NCBI RefSeq assembly: GCF_040807025.1 | Contig: NC_090943.1 | Location: 622,501-686,500 of the forward strand | Direction of reading: 5' to 3' | Length of the DNA stretch: 64,000 nt | Origin: Struthio camelus | Lineage: Eukaryota > Chordata > Aves > Struthioniformes > Struthionidae | In this document: positions 11,343 through 23,367 of the stretch, one piece after another | Layout of the letters: the number at the start of each line of letters is the position of its first letter | How positions within the stretch are numbered: position 1 is the stretch's first letter | Position numbers and translations under genes: made by a program | The notes under the pieces: generated by a model | What the model was told of the DNA's origin: nothing | Databases searched by the model: none | The model's input: only the letters and a program-made list of their open reading frames with translations

Positions 11343-13432
11343 CCTGCGGCGATGCGTCCGGCCGGGGGGCTGCAGCCAGGGCTGCCCTTAGCCTAAGGTT
11401 AGCTTAATCTAGCGCACGGCGGGAGCCGAGGCGTTGCCCCCTCTGGGCCCGCTGGCTGGTTTCCCCTTTCCCACCTCCAGCCCCTAGCGAGGCTAGGCAC
11501 GAAGTCCCAATAAGCATGTTAAGGGATAGTACAAGGGCTCTGGCGCGCTCTGGGTCCAAGGGTCTTCGGCTGCTGCACCCTGCCCAGCAGTTGCAAAGTC
11601 CAGCCTGGCCCCCCCCCCCCCCCCCCCCCCCCCAAAGCTGGGCCTGCGGTTCCTTAATGGCCCATCAATTAGCAACTGGGATTTTTGGTCTTTGCTGTCA
11701 TCTCATTTATGGTGTGCTTGTCAGATGCTGTCTCTGTGTGTTTTATCACTTTCCCTGATATTTGTGACTCCCTTTTGTTATTAAGGTCCCCAGGCATTCA
11801 CCTCTAAGTCAGAGTCAGGCTCTCAGACCTCTCATCCAGCTAGTCTGGCCTGAAGTCACACGCGCACACGCACAAACGCACACAGAGCACAGAGCGAACT
11901 CGCACAGAAAATAGTTGGGAATAGAGCTTAATGGGAAGCTAGGACAGGCTGTAGCGACTGGGCGCAGGGCTGGGCCAGACGAGCGTGCTAACCACGAGCT
12001 GCTGACACGCAGCTGGCCCCTTTTATCTCCCCTCCTCTCCATTTTCCCATGCTCTGATCCTTCCCACAAACATCCCCTAACTTCTGCATCTTGCTGCAAA
12101 AATCTCTTAAAACGTCCCATAACATGGTCTGCACAGCCCCACGACCCTCCTCCAGCATCCCATAGCAGCTTTGCTCCTCCCCGTGAGAGCCAGGGTAACC
12201 TTGCCACTTCCTACCAAAGTCCTCTAAACCTTCTCAAGGTTATGTGGGACTGGTTCCCATAATAGCCCATCAATCAGTAACATAACAGCTGTGATCTTTG
12301 CTACCACTGAATTATGCTGAATCAACGCTACGTAGATATCCTTAAAAGAGTGACCAGGGCTTTTACAGGGCCCACCGATGGCAGGACATGGGGACTTTCC
12401 TCCAAGCAGCAGCAGGGCCCTGCTGGCCCCACACCCATGGGGGCAGAGAGTCCTGCTCCAGCTTCGTCCCCAAACTCTCCTCGAGGATGCTGCTGTCCTG
12501 CGGGCAGGGAGGAGTGGGACGGCCAGGGGAGGCTCCCCCCAGCCTGCACCCAGTGCCGGGATGTTCCCCTGGCAAGGCAAAGTGCGTGTGCCGTATAATC
12601 AAGCTCACGAGGCCAGGGAACCATGCCCTTACATTTCCAAAGCTGATTTTCCAACTGCTCAGTTCTCAGAAGAGGTCAGCTGTACAACTCATTTTTGGGG
12701 AGAGGTCTCACCCTCTCGGTATGGACAAGGCTGTGGGCTCAGCTCTGGGATGTTGCCTGCCTGATCAATCACTGAGCAAGGAGACAGTGATTTCAGGGGA
12801 CTGAAGGGCCAAATTGCTCAAAAGCCCCCCCCCACAGCAATTGCACTGAGGGCGGCTGGGCCATGGCGGCACTGGGAGGGGGGTGGGACGTGAGACCGGG
12901 TGGGTACCGAAGGCACGAGCATAGTCTCCTGGGATGACCGAGCCCTGGACCCAGCCCTGCCCTCCCGGCACATAGGGCCCGGCCACACGCTCCTCCGCCA
13001 CGAGCTGGGCTGATGCAGCTCGGCCCGGTGCGGTGAGCACAGTCTGCAGCGACTGCGGATGTCGGTCCCTGCCTGCGCCCCCACCCCGAGGAGACCCCGC
13101 GGGCAGGGCTGTGCCAGCAGGATGCCACAGCCCAGTGCACAGGACCGTGGGGTGCACGCAGGGGACACAGCACCGCAGGGCAGAGGGGCCGGTGGGGCCA
13201 GACGAGTCCTGCGCTGGGCTGCTGCTGCACAGGGCAGCCTGGGCGTGCGAGGGCCGCGGGAAAGCCCCGAGCAGTGCCCCCCAGCGGGCCCCAGCGCCGT
13301 GGGACGGGGAGCTGCCGCCACGCCAGGCTCCAGGGTCGGGAGAGGGAGTGCTGCCGCAGAGCTAGCTGTGTGCCGGGAGCGCTGAGCGCCCATGCCCCAG
13401 CAGGGCTGCGTCCGACCCTGGCTCTCACGCAG
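11343..13432. other. Putative 5' intron/upstream region, no coding content seen
   Basis: Contains a long C run at about 11,610-11,632 and two related AT-richer stretches (about 11,650-11,710 and 12,255-12,320) sharing 'cccatcaat' and 'tctttgct'. Open frames on both strands near 12,300-13,430 show no family features. Confidence 0.35.
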
Positions 13433-13466
13433 GACAGACCCCACAGAGGGCATCTGAGCGCCAGCC

Positions 13467-16400
13467 ATGGCCAAAGCAGATGACACCATGGAGATGCCGA
13501 CGCTGGGACGCCCCTTCCAGCTGGGGATGCTGTACGACTGCCGCAAGGAGATCCTCATCCCGGGTAGGGCTGCTGCTCGGCACCCTGGGGCTGAGGGGGA
13601 AGGATGTGGCCCAAAGCCAGGCCAGGCTGTGGCAATGCCAGCTCTAGGCCTGTTCTCTGGGGCTGCCCTGCATGCAGCATGGGGATGGGTCTGGGGAGCC
13701 AAGCTGGTTCCCTGGCTGTGCTAGCCAAGATGGGAAGGGACAGGGTTGCTCAAAGTGTGAAAGACAGCATCCAGGGAGGACACCTTCCTTAAAAAAAAAA
13801 AAAAAAAAAAAGTGCCCTGAACAGTCCTCTATACCCTTCTTTAAAATTCTGATTTGTGTATTCTTGTTCCAAACGTCTTGTAACCTCATGGGCTAACATA
13901 TCAGTTATCTGGAAGTATATCAGGCTCCAAAAGTCATTACTCAGACGTCTATTAAATTTCATATGAGCATATCACTGACTTTCCAGTCACTTACAAAAAT
14001 ATCTATCTGAGCACAGTGAACAGACGCAGCAGTATGCGCAGCAGCAAGAAGGCACCTTCATTTCTCCTAGTAGTGTGTGCTTCCTCAGGTACGGTCATGA
14101 CACACTGCAGAGCACAGTCCCCAGTATCTGTTGGAGTTGCTGCATCAGCTGTGTCTGAAGCTTCAACCCAGACAGACCCTCAGACAGCAGATGCAGCTCT
14201 TCAGGTGTCAGGCTGCAGGGAGTGCCTGGGGCCTCTCCGTGAGGCCTGGGTTGACAGTCAGCTCTCCTGCATGAGGTGTGCTGTGGTTGACCAGTTGTAT
14301 CGCCAGGTCAAGGAGTTATGGGAGGAAGTCAGTAGGCTGCGTAGCATCCGAGAAGACAAGCAAGAGATAGACAGGGTATTCTCGGAGACTGTGCAGCTCC
14401 AGGATTCGCAACCCCCGACAGCAGTGGAGGGCTCTGTACCATGTGAAACAGTACATGGTAACACTGTTGAAGAAGGCTGGAAACTGGTCACGTCTCATAG
14501 AAAGAGAAAGGCTCTTGCTCCTCCTGAAATCTTGCCTTTGAGGAACAAGTTTAGCACCTTCCAAGCTGAGGAGGAGCTGGGCACGGCTTCAAGGGAAGCT
14601 ACTGGCCTGACAGACCCCATGCCATGCAAGAACACCCGGAAAAAGCATCGAGTGATTGTTGTGGGTGGCTCCCTGCTGCAGGGGACAGAGGCACCTATCT
14701 GCTGACCTGACCTCTTGTCCAGAGAGGTTTGCTGCCTGCCAGGGGCTCAAAGAAGAGATGTCATGGAAAGACTGCCAAGGCTTGGCCATGCATCGGACTA
14801 CTACCCTCTGCTGCTCTTCCATGTGGGCTCTAATGACACCAAGGGCAAATTGGTGCCATCACACAGATTTCAGAGCTCTGGGGATGGTGGTCAAGGGTCT
14901 GGGAGCCCAGGTCATTTTCTCCTCAATCCTACCTGTGAGGGGAAAGATGGGAGGAGGAGTAAACGGCTTTTCCAAGTTAACAACTGGCTGCACCACTGGT
15001 GTTGGCAGCAGGGCCTTGGTTTCTATGACCATGGGACCCTGTTTGAAGATCAACAGATGATGGGGAGAGATGGGATCCACCTCACCAAGCAGGGCACGCG
15101 TGTCTTTGCCAACAGGTTGGCCAGCCTGGTAAAGAGGGCTTTAAACTAGGAAAGATGGGGGAAGGGGAGTGTTATAGAGACAGGGTAGTCAGTTAAACAC
15201 TGCTCAAGTCAGGATGCCTCCAGCGGGTGCATGCAGCCAGGGGAGACAGCATGGGACATGGCTATAGAGGATCCTCTTGCACCTCTCCTGAGAAGCCTGC
15301 ATGCCCCATTTGGCTCTCTGAAATGCCTGTACACCAATGCACGCACCATGGGGAATAAGCAGGAAGAATTAGCGAACTGTGTGCGGTCGCAGGGCCATGA
15401 TCTTGTTGCAGTCCCGGAGACATGGTGGGATAGCTCACATGACTGGAATGCTGTAATGGATGGCTATGTGCTTTTTAGGGAAGTCAGGCCAGGAAGGCGA
15501 GGTGGTGGAGCTGCTCTTTTATTTCAACACTGTCTCCCATCACATCCTCACAGGCAAGCTCAGGAAGTGCAGGCTGGATGAGCGGACAGTGAGGTGGATT
15601 GAGAACTGGCTGGATGGCCGAGCTCAGAGGGTTGTGGTCAGTGCAACAGAGTCTAGTTGGAGGCCTGTAGCTAGAGGTGTTCCCCAGGGGTCACCACTGG
15701 GACTAGTCTTGTTCAATATATTCATCAATGACCTGGAGGAAGGCACAGAGTGCACCCTCAGCAAGTTGGCTGATGATACTAAGCTGGGAGGAGTGGCTGA
15801 CACACCAGAGGGGCTGTGCTGCCATTCAGAGGGACCTGGACAGGCTGGAGAGCTGGGTGGAGAGGAACCTCCTGCAGTTCAACCAAGGCAAGTGCAAGGT
15901 CCTGCACCTAGGCAGGAATAACCCCATGCACCAGTACAGGCTGGGGGTTGACCTGCTGGAAAGCAGCTCTGCAGAGAAGGACCTGGGAGTGCTGGTGGAC
16001 AACAAGTTAAACGTGAGCCAGCAGTGTGCCCTTGGGGGCCAAGAAGGCCAATGGGATCCTGGGGTGCATGAGGCAGAGTGTTGCCAGCAGGTGGAGGGAG
16101 GTGATCCTGCCCCTCTCCTCAGCCCTGGTGAGGCCCCACTTGGAGTACTGGTTCCAGTTCTGGGCTCCCCAGTCCAAGAGAGGCATGGCACTACTGGAGA
16201 GGGTGACTGAGCACTGGCACAGGTTGCCCAGAGAGGTTGTGGCGTCTCCTTCCCTGGAGATAGTCAAAACCCCCCTGGACGTGATCCTGTGCAATGTGCT
16301 CTAGAGGACCCTGCTTGAGCAGGGGGGTTGGACAGGATGATCTCCAGAGGTCCCTTCCAACCTAAACGATTCTGTGATTCTGTGATCCTGTGAATGTGCC

Positions 16401-19400
16401 CCTTACCAGAACAGTTCAATTGGGCATTTACTGACTAATCAAACATGAGTAAGAAACAGTACCAGGTTAGGTATTTTGCCCAAGACCATTCAGTTTGATG
16501 TACCAGTTAAAACTTGTTGGTCTGTTATATTCCAGGCATTTCTTTATGGGATCTGGACACAGTCCAGAAGAATGTAGATGTAAAGCCACAGCACAAGTCA
16601 GAGTTTAAGATCATTGCATCTGATTCCATGGAGGACAAGACCTCTGCCCTCGGTATCAAGGCATCCTTGCAAGTCAGTTTTCTCTCTGGCATGGCTGATG
16701 TGAGCGGCTCTGCAGAATATTTAAGGGATACCAAGAGGTCCAAACACCAGGCCCGGGTCACCCTCCAGTACTCAGCCACAACACAGTTCAAGCAGCTGAC
16801 AATGAACCAACTGGGGCGGCAAAACATCTCTTACCCTGATGTGTTTGACCAAGGCACAGCCACCCACGTGGTCACAGCTGTGCTGTACGGGGCACAAGCT
16901 TTCTTTGTGTTTGATCGGGAAGTTTCTGAAAATGAAGACTTTCAAGACATACAGGGGAGGCTGGAGCTCACTATTAGTAAAATATCACAGACCAAAATAG
17001 AAGGGGAAGCATCAGGCAAAATGGATGAAAAGGACAAATCGTTCACTGAAAAGTTCAGCTGCCGGTTTCATGGTGACTTTGCTCTTGAGAGTAACCCAGT
17101 TACGTACCAAGATGCCATGCAAGTTTATGCCACCCTCCCCAAGATGCTGGGAGCGAATGGGGAGAAGGCTGTGCCCATGAGAGTCTGGCTGTACCCCCTG
17201 ACAAAGCTGGACGCCAAAGCAGCGTGCCTGGTCCGCGAGATCAGCTTAGCACTGGTCTTTGATGCCCAAACTGCCTTAGAGCAACTGGCAGAGCTGGACA
17301 TGCAGTGCAACGACCTGCAGAGGAACCCAGTGGCCAGCAGCTTCCCCCAAATCAAGAACAAACTGCAGCAGTTCAAAGATCTCTGCAAGCAGCACCGACA
17401 GGCTTTCCAAAAGGAGCTGGCAGGGGTCTTACCATCCATCCGCGGAGGGGAAGAAGAGGAAGAAGCCCTGGTGGATGTTTTAACTTGCTATAAACAGTCA
17501 CCCTTCAACACCCAACAGCTCAAGGAGTTCCTGGATAAAAAGGAGCGGGAAATGACTTTTGTGAAAGCCCATCTTTCTCTCCTCAAGGATCTGGCAGTTG
17601 TGTCCTCCCAGAACGAGCTGGATGAAATTGTACTTGACCCGATGAATCGCTTTGTAATTTCCTTTACTTTCACAGCCTTACATGAAGAGGAGCCATATCT
17701 GTCCAGTCTGAAGCTTTGGCTTCAGACCAGATTCACCAGCAACACTCAGGATTTGGCATCAGTCGCTTCTGAGAGCGAGAAAACAAAAACAAAAATGTGG
17801 TTTGAGGACAGACTGAGAAACCAAAGTGCCCGCAAAGCGGCAAAAATCCTTTCAGAGTTTGTCCAGGCCAACAAAGCTAATGAGAAGATTCGATTTGTCG
17901 TGTCCTCCATCTCAGACAAGGCCAATCCAGGAGCATCAATTTACTTGTACGAGGATGGAGAGCTGGTCAACACCAACTTTGAGCCTCCTGCAATACCTCA
18001 TCCTCCCACGGCAGGCAGGATTAAACATGACAGCATACAACTCACGTTCAAACCATCTGACTATGGAAAGGCTGCAATAACCCACTACCGGGTGGAGTAC
18101 AGATTAGTTGGGCAGGAGAGCTGGATGGGCCTGGAAACAGCAGACACACAGGGGACATTCACTGTGACAGGATTGCATGCCAACTCGGAGTACCAGTTCC
18201 GGTATGCTGCAGTGAGCAAGCCAGGGTTCAGCGCGAACAGCAACAGCAGTAACGCTGTGAAGACACTTCCCACCAGTCCCCCTAGGCAGCCTCTCCCCAC
18301 TATCACAGACTCATCTGCAATAACGCTCTCCTGGGAGACACCAGCTGTTGTTGGACAAGGTGCCCGCATAAGAGAGTACCGGGTGGAGTACAGAGAGGTA
18401 GGAGATCTGAGTCACCGGGGAGAGGGAAAATGGAAAGAGCAACTGACAGGCAAGAAAGTAGAGAGCTGTAAGGTTGGGGGCCTGAAGCCTCAGACTCTCT
18501 ACAGCTTCCGCGTGTCAGCTCTGTGTGCAGACATGGCTGGCAGTGACCCCAGCAAAGAGGCATCCATTATGACAGCAGAGGCAGTATCTCAGATGTTCCT
18601 CAATAACAGCTGTCTAGTAGAAAAAGGGCAGCCTACAGTTTACACCCTGCCCCTAGAGAAGGTAGAAAACAGTTTTGAATTCCCTCATTTGAAATACATG
18701 CTGGGAGCAGAGAACCTACAGGCCCCCAAAAAGGTCATCATGGTGATGGGAGCCACAGGCTCTGGGAAGACCACCCTCATCAACGGGATGATCAACTACA
18801 TCCTGGGAGTGCAATGGGAAGACAGCTTCAGGTTCAAACTGATCCACGAAACCACAAACAGAAGCCAAGCAGAGAGTCAGACATCAGAAGTGATAGCCTA
18901 CGAAGTGAATTTCAGAACAGGTTTCAAAGTCCCCTACAACCTGACCATAATAGACACCCCAGGATTTGGCGATACCAGGGGAATAGAGCAGGACAAACTG
19001 ATAACAGAACAGATCCGGGATTCCTTCTCCACCCCAGGGGGCACCGACCAAATAGACATCATCTGCGTTGTTGTTCAAGCTTCACTTGCCCGCTTGACGC
19101 ACGCCCAGAAATACGTATTTGACTCAGTGCTCTCCATCTTTGGGAAGGATGTAAAAAACAACATCCAAGTCCTGGTCACCTTTGCAGATGGGCAGACCCC
19201 GCCTGTGCTAGAAGCCATTAAAACTGCTGAGGTGCCCTGTGCCAAAGATGCCAAGGGGAACCCTGTGCATTTCAAATTCAATAATTCCTCCCTGTTTGCC
19301 CACAACGCTGGAGCAGATGACAGCAGCTCTGACTTTGATGCAATGTTCTGGAAAATGGGAGCCATCAGCATGCAGAAATTCTTTCAGTTTCTAAGCACTG

Positions 19401-20275
19401 TGGAAAGCAGAAGTCTAACGCTGACGAAGGAAGTCCTCCAAGAGCGGAAGGAACTCGAGGTGGCTGTAGAAGGGCTACAGCCACAAATCAAAGCTGCACT
19501 GACAAAGCTAGAGGAGCTGAAGAAAACACAAGAAACTCTGGAGCACCACAAAGATGAGATGGAGGCAAATAAGAACTTTGAATATGAGGTACAGAAAATA
19601 GTGCCTGTGCAGAAAGACATTTCTAAGACTGGGCAATACATAACAAATTGCCAAAATTGTCACTACACTTGTCACTATCCTTGCAAGATCTCAAACGATA
19701 TCAACAAGCATTCCTGTGCAGCAATAGAAAAGATCTCAGGCTGTTGTACCGTGTGTCCTAGGAAGTGTTGCTGGAACAATCACTTCAATCAGAAGTATAA
19801 GTTTGAGTATGAAGTTGTAAAAGAGAAACAGACCTATGCACAGCTGAAGGAGAAGTATGAGAAGGCACACGGCAAGGTGTTATCTGCCAAGAATCTGGTT
19901 GAGAAGCTGCAAGAGGAATATAAAGAAGTGAGAGAGAGACTGCTAGGCCTCATTACTAGATCTTCAGAGAGTCTCCAGCGCCTGCAAGAAATTGCCCTGA
20001 AGCCCAACCCGCTCTCCACTCCGGAATACATTGATATGCTGATCAAGTCAGAAGAGCACGAGCTGAAGCCTGGGTACATGGAACGAATACAGTCTCTCAA
20101 GGATGTGAGGCAGGCAGCTGAAATCATACAGAAGATTGCAAATAAAGAAGAACTGTTGCCTGGAGAGAAGGCTATGTATGAGAGCATGCAAACTCAACAA
20201 TCTTCTCCGGAAAAACAAGCAGAAAAAAACCCATCCAAAGGTTCAAAACTCAAGCTACTCAGGAGGATGACGTAA
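13467..20275 (+). CDS. Stonustoxin-like protein with FN3 domains and P-loop GTPase (intact, two coding exons)
   Basis: Coding exons 13,467-13,563 and 16,536-20,275 join in phase (G at the donor plus GC at the acceptor gives Gly) into about 1,278 residues. The start sits in [17 protein letters not shown], the usual N-terminus of the stonustoxin/verrucotoxin-like family, whose fish members contain a MACPF-like fold. Domains: SNTX/MACPF-like (about 1-270), helical and thioredoxin-like regions of SNTX type (about 270-515), FN3-1 (about 521-611), FN3-2 (about 616-715), GTPase with P-loop GATGSGKTT (771-779) and [10 protein letters not shown] (from 839), coiled coil (about 995-1,055), a ten-cysteine Cys/His cluster (about 1,070-1,120, possibly metal-binding) and a second coiled coil. 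No signal peptide or membrane segment is visible, so it is predicted cytosolic. The PRY-SPRY end of the fish venom proteins is absent. SNTX homology shows the fold, not toxicity; no toxic function is claimed. Biochemical role unknown. Confidence 0.9.
13564..16535 (+). other. Intron 1 of the SNTX-like gene
   Basis: Donor GTAGGG follows 13,563 and an acceptor (tgttatattccag) ends at 16,535. The intron contains a poly(A) run at 13,791-13,811 and the CR1 element described separately. The CR1 lies in the same orientation as the gene. Confidence 0.85.
14000..16395 (+). mobile_element. CR1 LINE, near 5' end to 3' end but internally deleted
   Basis: ORF1 remnant (14,016-15,149) has a Cys-rich/coiled-coil part and then an SGNH-esterase-like part (GGSLL near 14,664, HVGSND near 14,822, GRDGIHL near 15,069), with a stop and frame change at about 14,703. 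ORF2 keeps the start of the endonuclease (CLYTNAR near 15,320, ETWWD near 15,418), then jumps into reverse transcriptase ([19 protein letters not shown] near 15,680, ADDTKLGG near 15,770). A second deletion joins RT to the C-terminal [14 protein letters not shown] block (16,215). The 3' end closes with repeats of ATTCTGTG at 16,370-16,393. A complete CR1 is about 4.5 kb; this copy is about 2.4 kb and dead. The exact 5' end is uncertain. Confidence 0.92.
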
Positions 20276-20625
20276 CCAATGATTCTAAACAAAGTGCACA
20301 GTTTAATCCCAGTTTGGGTCTCTCATAAAAGTTTTCTTTAAGACTTGAGGAGCCCACTTCTAACTCGCAGCTCTATTCCACTGGCCTCAGTTGCTAAAGT
20401 GATGGTCTAATGGGCTTAATGTAATCAGCTGTATTTATAACTGATCAAGCTTCATATGAAAATGCAAGGAATTACAACTGTTAACAGCTCTGCTGGACAG
20501 CCTTTCTATGATGATGAGTGTACTAAAACACAGTATGCCATTCTTTGATCATCCGCTACTTGTTCACGCTTAATGATCTCATATGGCAATAGTCACCCAG
20601 ATGAATAAAAGCATATTGATGAGTG
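20276..20625 (+). other. 3' UTR of the SNTX-like gene
   Basis: AT-richer sequence directly after the stop codon, containing the AATAAA at 20,604-20,609. No other feature seen. Confidence 0.55.
20604..20609 (+). terminator. Poly(A) signal AATAAA, SNTX-like gene
   Basis: Canonical hexamer about 330 bases after the stop codon, the first clear one downstream on the + strand. Confidence 0.5.
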
Positions 20626-20629
20626 TCAA

Positions 20630-21420
20630 GCATCTGTGCCAATTCTTTCCACATCTCCAGCTAAGGAAGGGTCCTGTCCCTCCCAGCACAGCCCTGAGGA
20701 GTCCCGCATCACGAGGGACTCCTCTGATCCCAAGACTTGTCTCTGGCTCAAATCCAGAGGCTCTGGCTGGTCCTTCACAGTGGCCAAATCCACCCAACTC
20801 CTGAGAAATGGGGAGGGCTGCACCTCATGCCCAACTTGCCATCAGCACGGGGGTGCAGCACATTGGCAGGTCTGCGTGACAGTTGCAGCACGATGGGATA
20901 GAGGAACTGACGCAGACATTCGGGCACCGAGTCGTTCACAGCACGTAGGCAGTGCAGCTTTGGCATACTGTTCCAGGAGAGGTGTGAACAGGAAAAACCT
21001 TTAAGTGGAAGCTGGGAACAGGCAAACAAACAAGCACAGCTCTAACCATCAATTAGGAAAAGCTGGAGTGGAAGAACAGAGGCCTCCAGCAGGAAGACAG
21101 AGGGAGAGGAAAACGCACCCTGCCACCTCACGCTCGCGCACCCCTCGGCCCCTGCTCCTCACCTCATGCGGGGACCCCCAGGGCCGCAGCTACAGGGGCT
21201 GCTGGCTCCCCTCTGCTCCCTCGCACTGAGCCACCGCCGCCTGCCCCGTCCTCCAGGGCCCGGGGCTCCATCACAGCCTCCCGCGGTGACTCCGGCTACC
21301 AGGCCACGGGGCAGCCCACAGAGCCCCGCTTCTGCAATATCACCGCTTTCGGAGCATCAAAAAAACAAAAAAAACCACACCCCAAGCCCATATAAATAAA
21401 TAAAAAAAAAAAAACTCTAC
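20630..21420. other. Intergenic, no gene recognised
   Basis: Ordinary sequence ending in an A-rich stretch (21,358-21,413) just before the CpG island. No motif-bearing reading frame was seen. Confidence 0.4.
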
Positions 21421-21429
21421 CCCCTGAGG

Positions 21430-22110
21430 AAAGATCGTTTGGGGACAAGCGCGATGGGGCGAGGAAGCAGACTGGGCCGGCGTGCCACGCGCTGCGGGAG
21501 GCTCTGAAGGGATGGAGGGAACTCGCGGGTCGGTTCTCTCGCGTCCAGCACCCCCACCGGGCCGGGCTGGGCCGGGCCGGCGGCCGTTCGCCTCCCCGCA
21601 CCGCTTCCACCGAGCGGAACGCCTCGTCCCGGTCTTTGCACGCCTCGTCCCGGCTTTGCCCGCAGCTCCGCTCCCTGCCAGGACGCGCCCGGTCCTGCTG
21701 AGCCGCCCGGGAAGGAGGAGCAGGGCCGCGGCGGCGGGAGGGCAGGTAATGGCGCCGGCTCTGCCGCCACCCCCTCCTCCTCCCCGCCTAGTGGCGGCAC
21801 TCTCATTGGCTGCTCACACTCACGTGGTGACGCGTGGTCCGCTGCTATTGGCTGGCGCTGCGCGGGAAGCGGTTGGCCTCGCAGCCGGTGCTGAGGGGGT
21901 GCTGTGGGGCCGTAATGGCGGCTCCTCAGCGGTGTGCGGGCAGGGATGGCTCCCGGGGGAGGAGGGGACCGGTGAGGCGCGGCGGTGTACGTGGCGCAGG
22001 CAGAGGTACTGCTCATCCGCGGGGGGGTGGGACGGGCTCCTGGCCCGGCCCCGCTCCTCTGTCTGTGTGGCATCCTCGCGGCTTGGTCACCGCACCCTCG
22101 GCGCTAGGGA
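21430..22110 (+). promoter_or_regulatory. CpG-island promoter with paired inverted CCAAT boxes
   Basis: Strong CpG island. Within about 50 bp lie two ATTGG motifs (21,805-21,809 and 21,847-21,851), both followed by CTG, with an E-box CACGTG at 21,821-21,826 between them. This is a typical TATA-less promoter core. About 65 bp downstream is an ATG (21,915) in a good context. It could drive the zinc-finger gene beginning at 25,787 or an unannotated transcript. Which gene it serves is inference. Confidence 0.6.
21915..21972 (+). other. Candidate first coding exon with donor site
   Basis: ATGGCGGCTCCTCAG opens a 58-nt frame that runs into CG|GTGAGG, a consensus donor. It would leave phase 1, which does not match the phase-0 KRAB-A acceptor at 28,466, so it may be untranslated in the zinc-finger transcript or belong to a lost gene. 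No partner exon was identified. Confidence 0.25.
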
Positions 22111-23367
22111 CCGTGGGGGGCTGCAGGCCTCGTGCTTCTCCGCAGCAGGCCCTCCCCGCCCCAGAGCCCTTTCCTGAAGGGACGCTTGCCCAGCCCTGGG
22201 CTGGCACGAAGGCAAGAGGAGGCAGGAGCCTCCGGCAGGCTGGACTCGCTGGGCCGCTGGAGGGTGTCGGGCTGGTTCGTGAGGGCAGAGCAGAGGATGC
22301 TGGGGCTCTCTGTGGTGCCAGGGCAGCTTTTCTCTGCGCTTCCCTTCCACTCTGGTTTTCATATGTTTCTTCTTTTCCCTCCTTGGATAGCCATTGCCCT
22401 TTTGGAGTATATCCTCTCTGTTCTCAGGTCGTTTCCAGGGACTCCCATATGCGTGAAGGCTTCCTGAGATACAGATCATGCGCTTGCTGAGACGATAGCA
22501 CTGATCGTCCAGTGGCACCTGCTGGAAGAGGAGCTCCCTGCCCAGCCTCGCTGCCTGTTGCTCCAAGCCTTTCCCGGAAGAAACCTTTTGCTCTCCAGAC
22601 ATGGATCCCTTGGTCCAGCTGAGTGTTTCCTGGGTTTCACCATGCTGCCTGGAGCCTTTGATTAACTGTGCAGTGTCTAGAGCCCTTTGGTCTTGGTACT
22701 GTAGTCAGGGAGAGTTTTGCATGAGCTTTGTGCTCTGCTGAGTTATTTCTGAGCCCTGCACTTATTTTCTAGGTATATGTAGCCAACACAGACTCCTTTT
22801 AACCTCTCTCCTGCTGTCTGTGAGTTTGAGAAGGGTCTGTTTTGCAAGCCGTGGCTTGTGTCCCCTTTGTGTGATATAACACAGGATGAGTTTCTGTGGT
22901 GGCCCTTGGGCATAAACTCTGCCCTTGGAGAAGGGGTTGTGCCCAGTGCCTTTGGGCCTGGGGGATAGGGGAGCCTGAGTCAGCTAGTGAGATGGCATCG
23001 CCCAGAGGGCAAGCAGAGCCTGGCCTGGAGGGACTGGCACTCACAGCCTGGGCCTCTTTCACAGGAAGCTCTGGCACAGTTTGGGAGCTCGTGAGGGCAT
23101 GAGGACATCTGGACACAGCCAGGCCAGGATAGCTTAGGCAGACAGATCTCTGAGGTGAGCTGTCCTGTGCTGTTGTCAGGGCTAAAAACAGGTCACAGCT
23201 TGTTTTGTTTACTAGGTCATAGACAGTGGAGTGTTTTCCCAGGAGAGTTAGATTAGGATGTTGGGCTAATATCTGGCTTCTTGTCCCCAGATGCCCTCCT
23301 GCCAAATATCTGTCTGGGCTGCCAGTGCCAGGCTCACTGGGTGGCTGAGCAGAGAAGAGCTTGTTGT
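22111..23367. other. Region with no recognised gene
   Basis: Ordinary sequence between the CpG island and the first KRAB relic. Open frames on both strands lack motifs. Confidence 0.35.

Noticed and set aside
13467-20275. Calling the SNTX-like gene a venom toxin
   Set aside because: It shares the SNTX fold family, but lacks a signal peptide and PRY-SPRY and carries a GTPase, so a venom role is not supported.
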